NCBI GenBank assembly: GCA_947624335.1
Contig: CANQJX010000009.1
Coordinates: 1 to 18,790 of the forward strand
DNA length: 18,790 bases
Reading direction: 5' to 3'
Source: an uncultured Marvinbryantia sp.
GTDB lineage: Bacteria > Bacillota > Clostridia > Lachnospirales > Lachnospiraceae
Made by a program: the position numbers and the translations under genes. The notes beneath the pieces are model-generated. The model saw only the letters and a program-made list of their open reading frames with translations, was not told where the DNA came from and did not search any database. Positions 1-6,877 of the stretch are shown one piece after another; positions within the stretch are counted from its first letter, which is position 1, and each line of letters opens with the position of its first letter.

Positions 1-813
1 ATGATTCATTATGTGGATACCAGGGAGGACTGGGAAGCCCTTTTGGATTCCCCGTTTATGGAGTATGTAAAGGAACTTAAGGAAAAGGGCACGATCCGCC
101 ATATCGGAATGAGCTCCCATAATCCGGAGACGGCGAAACTGGCGGTGCGGTCGGGCCTGATCGAGATGCTTCTTTTCAGCGTCAATCCCGCGTTCGATAT
201 GCTGCCCGCCGGGGAAGATTTAGAAGAACTGCTCGCCGAGGGGTACCAATATGATCAGGGGCTTTGCGGCATTAATAAAGACAGGGCGGAACTTTACCGG
301 CTATGCGAAGAACAAAATGTCGGGATTACGGTAATGAAAGGCTTCGCCGGAGGCAGGCTGTTTGACGCAAAACGCTCGCCGTTTGGAGCAGGCCTTTCGC
401 CGGTACAGTGCATCCATTATGCGCTTACGCGCCCCGGCGTGTCCTCGGTTTTGTGCGGATTCGATACCAAGGAGCAGGTCGAGCAGGCCGTGCACTATGA
501 GAACGCTTCGGAGGAGGAAAAGGATTACGCATCTGTGCTTGCGCACGCGCCGTTCCATTCTTACAGCGGACAGTGTACCTATTGCGGGCACTGTAAGCCA
601 TGTGCGGCGGAGCTGGATATTGCCATGATCAATAAATATTATGATCTTGCGGCAATGCAGCCGGAAGTGCCCGCAACGGTCAAGTCCCATTATATGCTGC
701 TGGAGCATAAAGCGTCGGAGTGCGTCGGCTGTCAGGAGTGCGAATCCCGCTGTCCCTTTGGAGTTCCTGTTGCGGAACGTATGAAAAAAGCGGCGGAACT
801 GTTTGGGTGTTAA
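1..813 (+). CDS. Aldo/keto reductase with C-terminal [4Fe-4S] ferredoxin-type domain (5' partial)
   Basis: The reading frame is open from the first base and ends at TAA 811-813. The 270 visible residues match the second half of the iron-sulfur aldo/keto reductases of anaerobic Firmicutes. These are usually about 370-390 residues, so about 100-120 N-terminal residues are missing, including the expected catalytic Tyr/Lys region. The first visible residues (MIHYVDT) are an internal beta strand in this family, so the ATG at base 1 is probably not the true start. The barrel part includes RHIGMSSHNP and GITVMKGFAGG. The C-terminal domain carries Cys192, 195, 198 and 201 (CxxCxxCxxC) and Cys241, 244, 247 and 251 (CxxCxxCxxxCP), enough for two clusters. 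Probable role: cytoplasmic NAD(P)H- or ferredoxin-linked carbonyl reduction; substrate unknown. The gene is followed by a strong terminator. Confidence 0.88.
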   Translation: MIHYVDTREDWEALLDSPFMEYVKELKEKGTIRHIGMSSHNPETAKLAVRSGLIEMLLFSVNPAFDMLPAGEDLEELLAEGYQYDQGLCGINKDRAELYRLCEEQNVGITVMKGFAGGRLFDAKRSPFGAGLSPVQCIHYALTRPGVSSVLCGFDTKEQVEQAVHYENASEEEKDYASVLAHAPFHSYSGQCTYCGHCKPCAAELDIAMINKYYDLAAMQPEVPATVKSHYMLLEHKASECVGCQECESRCPFGVPVAERMKKAAELFGC

Positions 814-844
814 AGAAAAGAAGGCCGGCAAAAACGGACAATCT

Positions 845-886
845 GAGAAAAGGCTGAAAACCAATATGGTTTTCAGCCTTTTTCTC
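845..886. terminator. Intrinsic terminator, probably bidirectional
   Basis: An 18-19 bp stem with one bulge (arms 845-862 and 868-886, loop AATAT) carries a CCTTTTTCTC run in its 3' arm. On the other strand the matching arm also gives CCTTTTCTC. It lies 31 bases after the reductase stop and directly beyond the 3' end of the - strand tRNA-Leu, so it can serve both convergent transcripts. Confidence 0.85.
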
Positions 887-889
887 GGA

Positions 890-973
890 TGCGGGAGATG
901 GGACTTGAACCCACACGAGCATACACCCACAAGATCCTTAGTCTTGCCTGTCTGCCAATTCCAGCACTCCCGC
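890..973 (-). tRNA. tRNA-Leu (anticodon AAG)
   Basis: On the - strand the sequence folds as a class II tRNA of 84 nt. The acceptor arms are GCGGGAG (973-967) and CTCCCGC (897-891), with discriminator A at 890. The D loop contains GGAATTGGCAGAC, and the T arm is GTGGG TTCAAGT CCCAT. The anticodon stem is CAAGA/TCTTG around the loop CTAAGGA, so U33 is followed by A34 A35 G36, i.e. AAG for codon CUU. The variable arm is long, as expected for leucine. No CCA is encoded. A34 would need deamination to inosine (TadA-type enzyme) to read CUC or CUA as well. It has its own promoter at 1013-985. Confidence 0.9.
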
Positions 974-984
974 AAACAAGACGT

Positions 985-1013
985 ATTATATCATCTGTCC
1001 GGATGTTCGTCAA
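985..1013 (-). promoter_or_regulatory. Sigma-A promoter of tRNA-Leu(AAG)
   Basis: On the - strand, TTGACG (1013-1008), a 17-base spacer and TATAAT (990-985) end about 11 bases before the tRNA 5' end at 973. This is a near-consensus match with ideal spacing. Confidence 0.85.
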
Positions 1014-1045
1014 TAAATTTTTTCATCCGTTTTCAAAAAAGGGAA

Positions 1046-1074
1046 TTGACATTTCAAATAAAGTATTGTATATT
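1046..1074 (+). promoter_or_regulatory. Sigma-A promoter of tRNA-Leu(CAG)
   Basis: TTGACA (1046-1051), a 17-base spacer and TATATT (1069-1074) lie 34 bases upstream of the tRNA 5' end. The -35 box is consensus. It is back to back with the divergent tRNA promoter; the two -35 boxes are 32 bases apart. Confidence 0.85.
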
Positions 1075-1108
1075 AGTGCATGTGCAAATAAGCACTTATA
1101 AGGATTAT

Positions 1109-1193
1109 GCAGGAGTGGCGGAATTGGCAGACGCGCAGGCTTCAGGTGCCTGTGGTCGTTAAGATCGTGTGGGTTCAAGTCCCATCTCCTGCA
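1109..1193 (+). tRNA. tRNA-Leu (anticodon CAG)
   Basis: A class II tRNA of 85 nt. Acceptor arms are GCAGGAG (1109-1115) and CTCCTGC (1186-1192), with discriminator A at 1193. The D arm contains GGAATTGGCAGAC. The anticodon stem CAGGC/GCCTG closes the loop TTCAGGT, giving anticodon CAG (codon CUG). The T arm is GTGGG TTCAAGT CCCAT, identical to that of the divergent tRNA-Leu, and the variable arm is long. No CCA is encoded. A T-rich run (1194-1202) follows directly and may act in termination. Confidence 0.95.
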
Positions 1194-1244
1194 TATTTTT
1201 TATATCCTTGCAGGACTTCTTTCCAAATACGCGGCGCATACAAA

Positions 1245-1273
1245 TTGAATCCTGCGCGGATTCGTGTTATACT
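1245..1273 (+). promoter_or_regulatory. Promoter of the apt-rel operon
   Basis: TTGAAT (1245-1250), a 17-base spacer and TATACT (1268-1273), with an extended -10 element TGT at 1265-1267. It lies 57 bases before the apt start. It is the only good promoter seen upstream of the six-gene run. Confidence 0.75.
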
Positions 1274-1330
1274 GTATCGTATGCCGGTAACGGAAAAGGG
1301 AAAAATCTATATAATGAATGGAGGATACCA

Positions 1331-1858
1331 ATGAAAAAGAAAATAGAAGAATATGTCAGAAGCATTCCGGATTTTCCGGAGCCGGGAATTATTTTCCGCG
1401 ATATTACAAGCGTACTGCAGGATGCGGACGGGCTTTCGCTTGCAATCGATCAGATGCAGGCGCTTATCAATCCGGACGAGGTAGACGTGATTGTGGGAAC
1501 GGAGTCGAGAGGATTTGTGTTTGGCGCTCCCATCGCCTACAATCTGCACAAACCGTTTGTGCTGATTCGCAAGAAAGGGAAGCTGCCCTGCGCGACGATC
1601 TCGCGCAAATACGATCTGGAATACGGAACGGCGGAAATCGAGATCCACAAGGACGCGATCAAACCGGGACAGCGCGTGGTAATCGTAGACGACCTGCTGG
1701 CGACGGGCGGCACGCTGGAAGCGTGCAATAAACTGATCGAGGATCTTGGCGGAAAGGTAGTAAAGGATCTTTTCCTGATCGAACTTGCCGGTCTGAACGG
1801 GAGAGAAAAGCTGAAAGGTTACGATGTAAGCTCCGTGATCTGCTATGAAGGAAAATAA
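1331..1858 (+). CDS. apt: Adenine phosphoribosyltransferase
   Basis: Converts adenine and PRPP to AMP and pyrophosphate in the cytoplasm (purine salvage). The 175-residue protein has the usual family length. It shows the N-terminal FPEPGIIFRDIT motif, the VDVIVGTESRGFVFG segment, and the PRPP-binding loop VVIVDDLLATGGT at residues 116-128. ATG 1331 was chosen because GGAGG (1320-1324) lies 6 bases upstream and the protein then begins as other Apt proteins do. The longer open frame from 1169 runs back through the tRNA gene and is not credible. It is the first gene of an operon with rel, a pairing common in Firmicutes that links purine salvage with alarmone metabolism. Confidence 0.96.
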   Translation: MKKKIEEYVRSIPDFPEPGIIFRDITSVLQDADGLSLAIDQMQALINPDEVDVIVGTESRGFVFGAPIAYNLHKPFVLIRKKGKLPCATISRKYDLEYGTAEIEIHKDAIKPGQRVVIVDDLLATGGTLEACNKLIEDLGGKVVKDLFLIELAGLNGREKLKGYDVSSVICYEGK

Positions 1859-1884
1859 TACGTCCCCAAATGGGTGGTGAAAAG

Positions 1885-4206
1885 ATGAACGCAACTGAGA
1901 AAACAGCAATGGAAGACAAAGAAAAGCTGGCGCAGATCAAGCGGGTGGAAGCGCGCGTCAAGAGTATGGAGGATTTTACGGATCCGGACGAACTCTATAA
2001 GGAATTAGTGGCAAGCATCCGCAAATATCATCCGTCCGCAGATATCTCCATGCTTGAAAAGGCATACAGGATCGCATACGAGGCGCATAAAGACCAGAAG
2101 AGAAAGTCGGGAGAGCCGTATATTATCCATCCCCTGTGCGTAGCGATTATTCTCGCCGATCTGGAGATGGATAAAGAAACGATTGTCGCAGGGCTTCTGC
2201 ATGATGTGGTGGAAGATACGATTATGACGTCGGACGAGATCCGCGCCGAGTTCGGCGAAGACGTGGAACAACTGGTGGACGGGGTTACCAAACTGGGACA
2301 GTTGAATTATTCCGCCGATAAGGTAGAAGTGCAGGCGGAGAATCTGCGCAAGATGTTTCTTGCCATGGCAAAAGACATCCGCGTCATTTTGATCAAACTT
2401 GCCGACCGGCTCCACAATATGCGTACGCTCAAATATATGAAGCCGGAGAAACAAAAAGAAAAGGCGCGCGAGACGATGGATATTTACGCGCCGATCGCGC
2501 AGCGCCTCGGCATTTCCAAAATCAAAGTGGAACTGGACGACCTTTCTTTAAAATATCTGGAGCCGGACGTCTACTACGATCTGGTGGAAAAGATTGCTTT
2601 GCGCAAAGCGGAACGGGAAAAGTTTGTGCAGAGCATTGTCGACGATGTGAAAAAACATATTGAGGAAGCCGGCATTAAGGCGCAGATCGACGGCCGGGTA
2701 AAGCATTTCTTCAGTATTTATAAAAAGATGGTCAATCAGGATAAAACGATCGACCAGATTTACGATCTGTTTGCCGTGCGCATCATTGTGGATTCCGTAA
2801 AGGACTGTTACGCCGCCCTGGGCGTAATCCACGAGATGTACACGCCGATCCCCGGACGCTTTAAAGACTATATCGCGATGCCCAAACCCAATATGTATCA
2901 ATCCCTGCATACAACGCTGATCGGACCGAGCGGGACGCCGTTCGAGATACAGATCCGGACGTTCGAGATGCACAAAACGGCGGAATACGGCATTGCGGCG
3001 CATTGGAAATACAAAGAGCAGTCGGATGGGAAAAAAGCCACCGGCAATCAGGAAGAAGCAAAGATGACATGGCTGCGCCAGATTTTGGAATGGCAGCGCG
3101 ACATGTCCGACAACCACGAGTTCTTAAATCTGTTAAAGAGCGACCTGGATCTGTTTGCGGAAAACGTATATTGCTTTACCCCTGCCGGAGACGTCAAAAA
3201 CCTTCCGGCGGGTTCCAATCCCATCGATTTTGCATACAGCGTGCACAGCGCCGTCGGCAATAAAATGGTGGGCGCCCGCGTAAACGGAAAGCTTGTGAAT
3301 ATTGATTATGTAATCCAGAACGGCGACCGCATCGAGATCATAACTTCGCAGAACTCCAAAGGCCCCAGCCGCGACTGGCTGAAGATTGTCAAAAGCACGC
3401 AGGCGAAGAACAAGATCAACCAGTGGTTCAAACACGAATTAAAAGAGGACAATATCGTCAAAGGGCGCGACATGATGGCGGCCTACTGCAAGGCGAAGGG
3501 GATTGTGCAAAGCGATCTGACCAGACCGGAATTTATGCAGGCGGTTATGATCAAATACGGGTTCCGCGACTGGGATTCCGTGCTGGCGGCAATCGGGCAC
3601 GGCGGCTTAAAAGAGGGGCAGGTGGTCAACCGGCTTCTGGAAGAATACCGGAAAAAGAACCAGAGCGAACTGACGGACGAGGACATTCTGGAATCCGTTG
3701 ACAGCAGCGCCGCGGCGGACAAAGAAAAAATACGCCGCCGCACCAATACCAACGGAATTGTGGTAAAAGGAATCGACGATGTGGCGGTGCGTTTTGCGAA
3801 ATGCTGCAGCCCGGTTCCGGGAGACGAGATCGTGGGATTTGTCACCAGGGGGCGCGGCGTTACGATTCACAGGACAGACTGCGTCAATATGATTCATCTG
3901 CCCACGGAAGACCGCGTGCGCCTGATCGAAGCGGAGTGGCAGGCGTCCGCAAACGACGTATCGGGGCGCTTTCTCGCCGAGATCAAGATATTCGGCAATA
4001 ACCGCACCGGACTTTTGGTGGATATTTCCAAAATTTTTACAGAGCGAAAGATCGACGTTCTGAGCGTTAATTCCCGTACAAGCAAACAGGGAACGGCCAC
4101 AATCGCCATGTCTTTTGAAGTTGAAAACAGGGCGGAGCTTGACTTTTTGATCGGAAAGATCAGACAAGTGGAAAGCGTATTAGACATTGAGCGTACCACC
4201 GGCTAG
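1885..4206 (+). CDS. rel: Bifunctional (p)ppGpp synthetase/hydrolase (RelA/SpoT homologue)
   Basis: Makes and degrades the alarmone (p)ppGpp in the stringent response. The 773 residues are full length for a long RSH. Order of domains: HD hydrolase (His82; HD pair at 106-107; RLHNMRTL motif), synthetase (RFKD at 325-328, then YIAMPKPNMYQSLHTT), TGS (about 428-490), Cys-containing conserved region (FAKCCSPVPGD, about 638-648) and C-terminal ACT domain (about 695-773). RFKD is the R-x-K-D form typical of bifunctional enzymes, unlike the ExDD form of monofunctional RelA, and the hydrolase motifs are intact. ATG 1885 has GGTGG-type ribosome binding bases at 1873-1879; the in-frame ATG at 1870 has none. 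It begins 26 bases after apt and ends 10 bases before the next gene. Confidence 0.96.
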   Translation: MNATEKTAMEDKEKLAQIKRVEARVKSMEDFTDPDELYKELVASIRKYHPSADISMLEKAYRIAYEAHKDQKRKSGEPYIIHPLCVAIILADLEMDKETIVAGLLHDVVEDTIMTSDEIRAEFGEDVEQLVDGVTKLGQLNYSADKVEVQAENLRKMFLAMAKDIRVILIKLADRLHNMRTLKYMKPEKQKEKARETMDIYAPIAQRLGISKIKVELDDLSLKYLEPDVYYDLVEKIALRKAEREKFVQSIVDDVKKHIEEAGIKAQIDGRVKHFFSIYKKMVNQDKTIDQIYDLFAVRIIVDSVKDCYAALGVIHEMYTPIPGRFKDYIAMPKPNMYQSLHTTLIGPSGTPFEIQIRTFEMHKTAEYGIAAHWKYKEQSDGKKATGNQEEAKMTWLRQILEWQRDMSDNHEFLNLLKSDLDLFAENVYCFTPAGDVKNLPAGSNPIDFAYSVHSAVGNKMVGARVNGKLVNIDYVIQNGDRIEIITSQNSKGPSRDWLKIVKSTQAKNKINQWFKHELKEDNIVKGRDMMAAYCKAKGIVQSDLTRPEFMQAVMIKYGFRDWDSVLAAIGHGGLKEGQVVNRLLEEYRKKNQSELTDEDILESVDSSAAADKEKIRRRTNTNGIVVKGIDDVAVRFAKCCSPVPGDEIVGFVTRGRGVTIHRTDCVNMIHLPTEDRVRLIEAEWQASANDVSGRFLAEIKIFGNNRTGLLVDISKIFTERKIDVLSVNSRTSKQGTATIAMSFEVENRAELDFLIGKIRQVESVLDIERTTG

Positions 4207-4216
4207 GAGGAGTGCA

Positions 4217-4846
4217 ATGGAAAAACTGAAACTGGAACGTAAAGTAATCGGCATGGTGTCCACAAACGTATATCTCGCCGTTCACCGGGAGACGATGGAA
4301 GCGTTTTTGGTAGATCCGGCGGACGGCGCCGATCTGATCAAAGAATGGATTCAAAAGGCGGGCGTTACGTTAAAAGCGATTCTTTTGACGCACGGGCATT
4401 TCGACCACATTGGCGCGGCCGCGCAGCTAAGAGCCGAACTGCAGGCGCCGATTTATGCGATGCAGGCGGAGAAAACGCTGCTGGAAGATCCCAATTTAAA
4501 TGTATCCGCCAATTGGCGCCGCAGCCTCAGTGTAAAAGGCGACCGCTTCCTCACGGACGGAGAGCAGATTACGGTCGCGGGTTTTGAAATTACGGCATAC
4601 CATACGCCGGGGCACACAAAAGGGAGCGCATGCTATTATCTGCCGTCGGAACAGATTTTGTTTTCCGGCGACACCATTTTCTGCGAGAGTATCGGCCGCT
4701 CCGATCTGCCTACCGGGAACGGGGCGGAGCTTTTGCGGTCCGCGCGGAAAATATTGGAATTGCTCCCGGAAGATACGGCGATTTATCCGGGACATGATGA
4801 AGAAACAAGCGTTGCGCACGAGAGGAGATACAATCCGTTTCTATGA
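4217..4846 (+). CDS. Metallo-beta-lactamase-fold hydrolase (glyoxalase II-like)
   Basis: A 209-residue cytoplasmic metallohydrolase. Metal ligands of the fold are visible: HxHxDH at His59, His61, Asp63, His64; His133 in YHTPGHTKGS; Asp152 in FSGDTIF; His193 in YPGHDEETS. This pattern fits the hydroxyacylglutathione-hydrolase-like family, but the C-terminal substrate domain of true glyoxalase II is absent, so a different thioester or unknown substrate is likely. ATG 4217 has GGAGGAG (4207-4213) just upstream. It lies 10 bases after rel, and its stop overlaps the hemZ start as ATGA (4843-4846). Members of this family often follow rel in Clostridia; a specific role there is not established. Confidence 0.9.
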   Translation: MEKLKLERKVIGMVSTNVYLAVHRETMEAFLVDPADGADLIKEWIQKAGVTLKAILLTHGHFDHIGAAAQLRAELQAPIYAMQAEKTLLEDPNLNVSANWRRSLSVKGDRFLTDGEQITVAGFEITAYHTPGHTKGSACYYLPSEQILFSGDTIFCESIGRSDLPTGNGAELLRSARKILELLPEDTAIYPGHDEETSVAHERRYNPFL

Positions 4847-6294
4847 TCACGGTACAGCAAAACAGACGGGACTTTGCGTATGATATCCATTCTCTGATAA
4901 GAGCTTTTTATCCGGGAGTGGATGTTGCTGTCTATCAGACCGGAGAAGAAGAACCCGGCGATTATGAGAAAAAACTGGAAGTTACTTATTCGGATGATGC
5001 GATCCTGCTGGTTTGGCGCACGGCCGAGGGGAAAATACTCGGACGGCAGGAACGCGCTTTTTCGCCAAAGACGGGGCGCGCCGAAATAAAAAACATCCTA
5101 AAGGCGATGCTGTATGAGATTTTATCCGAAGAAACGGGGCGGAAGCTGCCGTGGGGGAACTTAACCGGCATTCGTCCGGTCAAAATCCCGATGAGCCTTC
5201 TGGAGCAGGGATGGAAAAACACGCAGATCGCCGAGTATATGCGAAATACCTATTATACAAGCAATGAAAAGACGGCGCTGGCAATTTCAATCGCCAACCG
5301 CGAGCGGGCAATCCTAAAGGACATCGATTACGAAAACGGTTACAGTCTCTATGTGGGGATTCCGTTCTGTCCGAGCGTCTGCCTGTACTGCTCGTTCAGT
5401 TCCGGCTCGATTGCGGCCTGGGAAAACTATGTGGACGCTTATCTGGACGCGCTGTGCAAAGAGATAGAAGCCTGTGCGGCGTGGTCGAAGAAAAAGCTGC
5501 AAACACTATACATCGGCGGAGGAACGCCGACCACGCTCGATGCGGCGCAGCTTTCACGCCTGCTGCAAAAACTGGAGCAGTGCTTCGACTGCGGCCACCT
5601 GCGGGAGTTTACCGTGGAAGCGGGCAGGCCGGACAGCATCACGCGGGAAAAGCTTGCCGTGTTAAAGGAACATCCCGTCACCCGTATTTCCATCAATCCG
5701 CAGACGATGAACGATCAAACGCTGGAAATCATCGGCAGGCGCCATACGGTGCGGCAGGTGACCGACGCCTTTGCGCTGGCGCGCGAAATGGGATTTGACA
5801 ACATTAACATGGATTTGATCGTCGGACTTCCCGGGGAAGGTTATGCGGAAGTAGAGCATACGATGCGGGAAGTGACGCGCCTGAATCCGGACAGCATCAC
5901 AGTACATTCGCTCGCGCTGAAGCGGGCGACGCGCCTGAATCTGTTCCGGGATGAATACCGGGAAACGAGCTTTGTCAACAGCAGCGAGATCATGGATATG
6001 ACGGCGGGCTATGCGGCGTCGGTGCAGCAGTTCCCATATTATTTGTACCGCCAGAAAAATATGGCGGGGAATTTTGAAAATGTCGGCTACGCCAGAGCGG
6101 GCGCGGAAGGAATTTACAATATTCTGATCATGGAGGAGAAGCAGAGCATTCTCGCGCTGGGCGCGGGGGCGTCCACCAAGATCGTAAACGGAGAGAAAAT
6201 AGAGCGGGTCGAGAATGTAAAGGATATCCGCGGCTATATAGAACGCATTGATGAAATGATTGCGCGTAAATTAAAAGCAATGGAAATGAGTTAA
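4843..6294 (+). CDS. hemZ: HemZ-type radical SAM protein (coproporphyrinogen dehydrogenase-like)
   Basis: A 483-residue radical SAM enzyme. The cluster motif is C176-xxx-C180-xx-C183 within GIPFCPSVCLYCSFSS, followed by YIGGGTPTTL and the NMDLIVGLPGE segment seen in HemN/HemZ proteins. The first 150 residues form the extra N-terminal region of HemZ, including the WGNLTGIRPVK motif. HemZ is annotated as oxygen-independent coproporphyrinogen III dehydrogenase, but related proteins do other chemistry and no other haem gene is in the window, so the activity is a family inference. Translation is probably coupled to the preceding gene by the ATGA overlap; GAGAGGAGA (4820-4828) is the likely ribosome binding site. 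Confidence 0.88.
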   Translation: MITVQQNRRDFAYDIHSLIRAFYPGVDVAVYQTGEEEPGDYEKKLEVTYSDDAILLVWRTAEGKILGRQERAFSPKTGRAEIKNILKAMLYEILSEETGRKLPWGNLTGIRPVKIPMSLLEQGWKNTQIAEYMRNTYYTSNEKTALAISIANRERAILKDIDYENGYSLYVGIPFCPSVCLYCSFSSGSIAAWENYVDAYLDALCKEIEACAAWSKKKLQTLYIGGGTPTTLDAAQLSRLLQKLEQCFDCGHLREFTVEAGRPDSITREKLAVLKEHPVTRISINPQTMNDQTLEIIGRRHTVRQVTDAFALAREMGFDNINMDLIVGLPGEGYAEVEHTMREVTRLNPDSITVHSLALKRATRLNLFRDEYRETSFVNSSEIMDMTAGYAASVQQFPYYLYRQKNMAGNFENVGYARAGAEGIYNILIMEEKQSILALGAGASTKIVNGEKIERVENVKDIRGYIERIDEMIARKLKAMEMS

Positions 6295-6295
6295 T

Positions 6296-6877
6296 ATGGA
6301 AGCAAAAAAATATCGAATTATTCAGACGGATGTTGCAAAAGAGATCACACATGGAATCCATGTGAGCAATCTTGCTTACCGTGTGGGAAAACAAATGAAT
6401 CTGCCGGAAGAGACGTGCCATGATCTGGCGGTTGCCGGATTGCTGCACGACATCGGCAAACTGGAAATGGCCAAATACGTCTACGCGAAAGAACCGGAAA
6501 ACACCCTGCATGTGGAAGAACTCCGCTATGTCCGCACACATCCGGGACTGGGCTATGTCATTTTAAACGAGTACGGTTATCCCCGCCATATTGTAGAATG
6601 GGTGCTTTATCACCATGAAAATTATGACGGCAGCGGATACCCGGCCAATAAAACGGGCGACGAGATTCCGCTGGGCGCGCGTATTTTGCGGGTGTGCGAC
6701 GTGTTTGCGGCGCTGACGGCAAGCCGGCCTTACCGCAAGGCGTTTGACCGGGAATCGGCAATGGAGCTGATGATCGAGGAAGTAAAAAATTTTGATATGA
6801 AGATATTCCTTGCGTTTCTGGAAGTAGTTCATACCTATGATTTTCCGGAACCGGAGGAGGAACAGGAGGACGAATGA
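6296..6877 (+). CDS. HD-GYP domain protein (predicted cyclic-dinucleotide phosphodiesterase)
   Basis: A 193-residue protein made almost only of an HD-GYP domain. It has HD at 51-52 (GLLHDIGK), HHE at 106-108 followed by DGSGYP (111-116), and the family's DVFxALTxxRPYR stretch. These are the metal and substrate residues of HD-GYP phosphodiesterases, which hydrolyse c-di-GMP or related cyclic dinucleotides. No sensor, receiver or membrane segment is present. The start is one base after the hemZ stop and the end overlaps hisS by 4 bases (ATGA), so it is a true operon member. Whether the substrate is c-di-GMP cannot be decided here. Confidence 0.85.
   Translation: MEAKKYRIIQTDVAKEITHGIHVSNLAYRVGKQMNLPEETCHDLAVAGLLHDIGKLEMAKYVYAKEPENTLHVEELRYVRTHPGLGYVILNEYGYPRHIVEWVLYHHENYDGSGYPANKTGDEIPLGARILRVCDVFAALTASRPYRKAFDRESAMELMIEEVKNFDMKIFLAFLEVVHTYDFPEPEEEQEDE

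Noticed and set aside
303..975. - strand open frame overlapping the reductase and tRNA-Leu(AAG)
   Set aside because: It runs through a tRNA gene and a terminator, and opposite a well-supported reductase.
1169..1330. 54-codon N-terminal extension of Apt
   Set aside because: It begins inside the tRNA-Leu(CAG) gene and spans the apt promoter. The GGAGG site fits ATG 1331.
1870..1884. Alternative rel start at ATG 1870
   Set aside because: No ribosome binding site lies before it, while the GGTGG-type bases between it and 1885 suit the later ATG.
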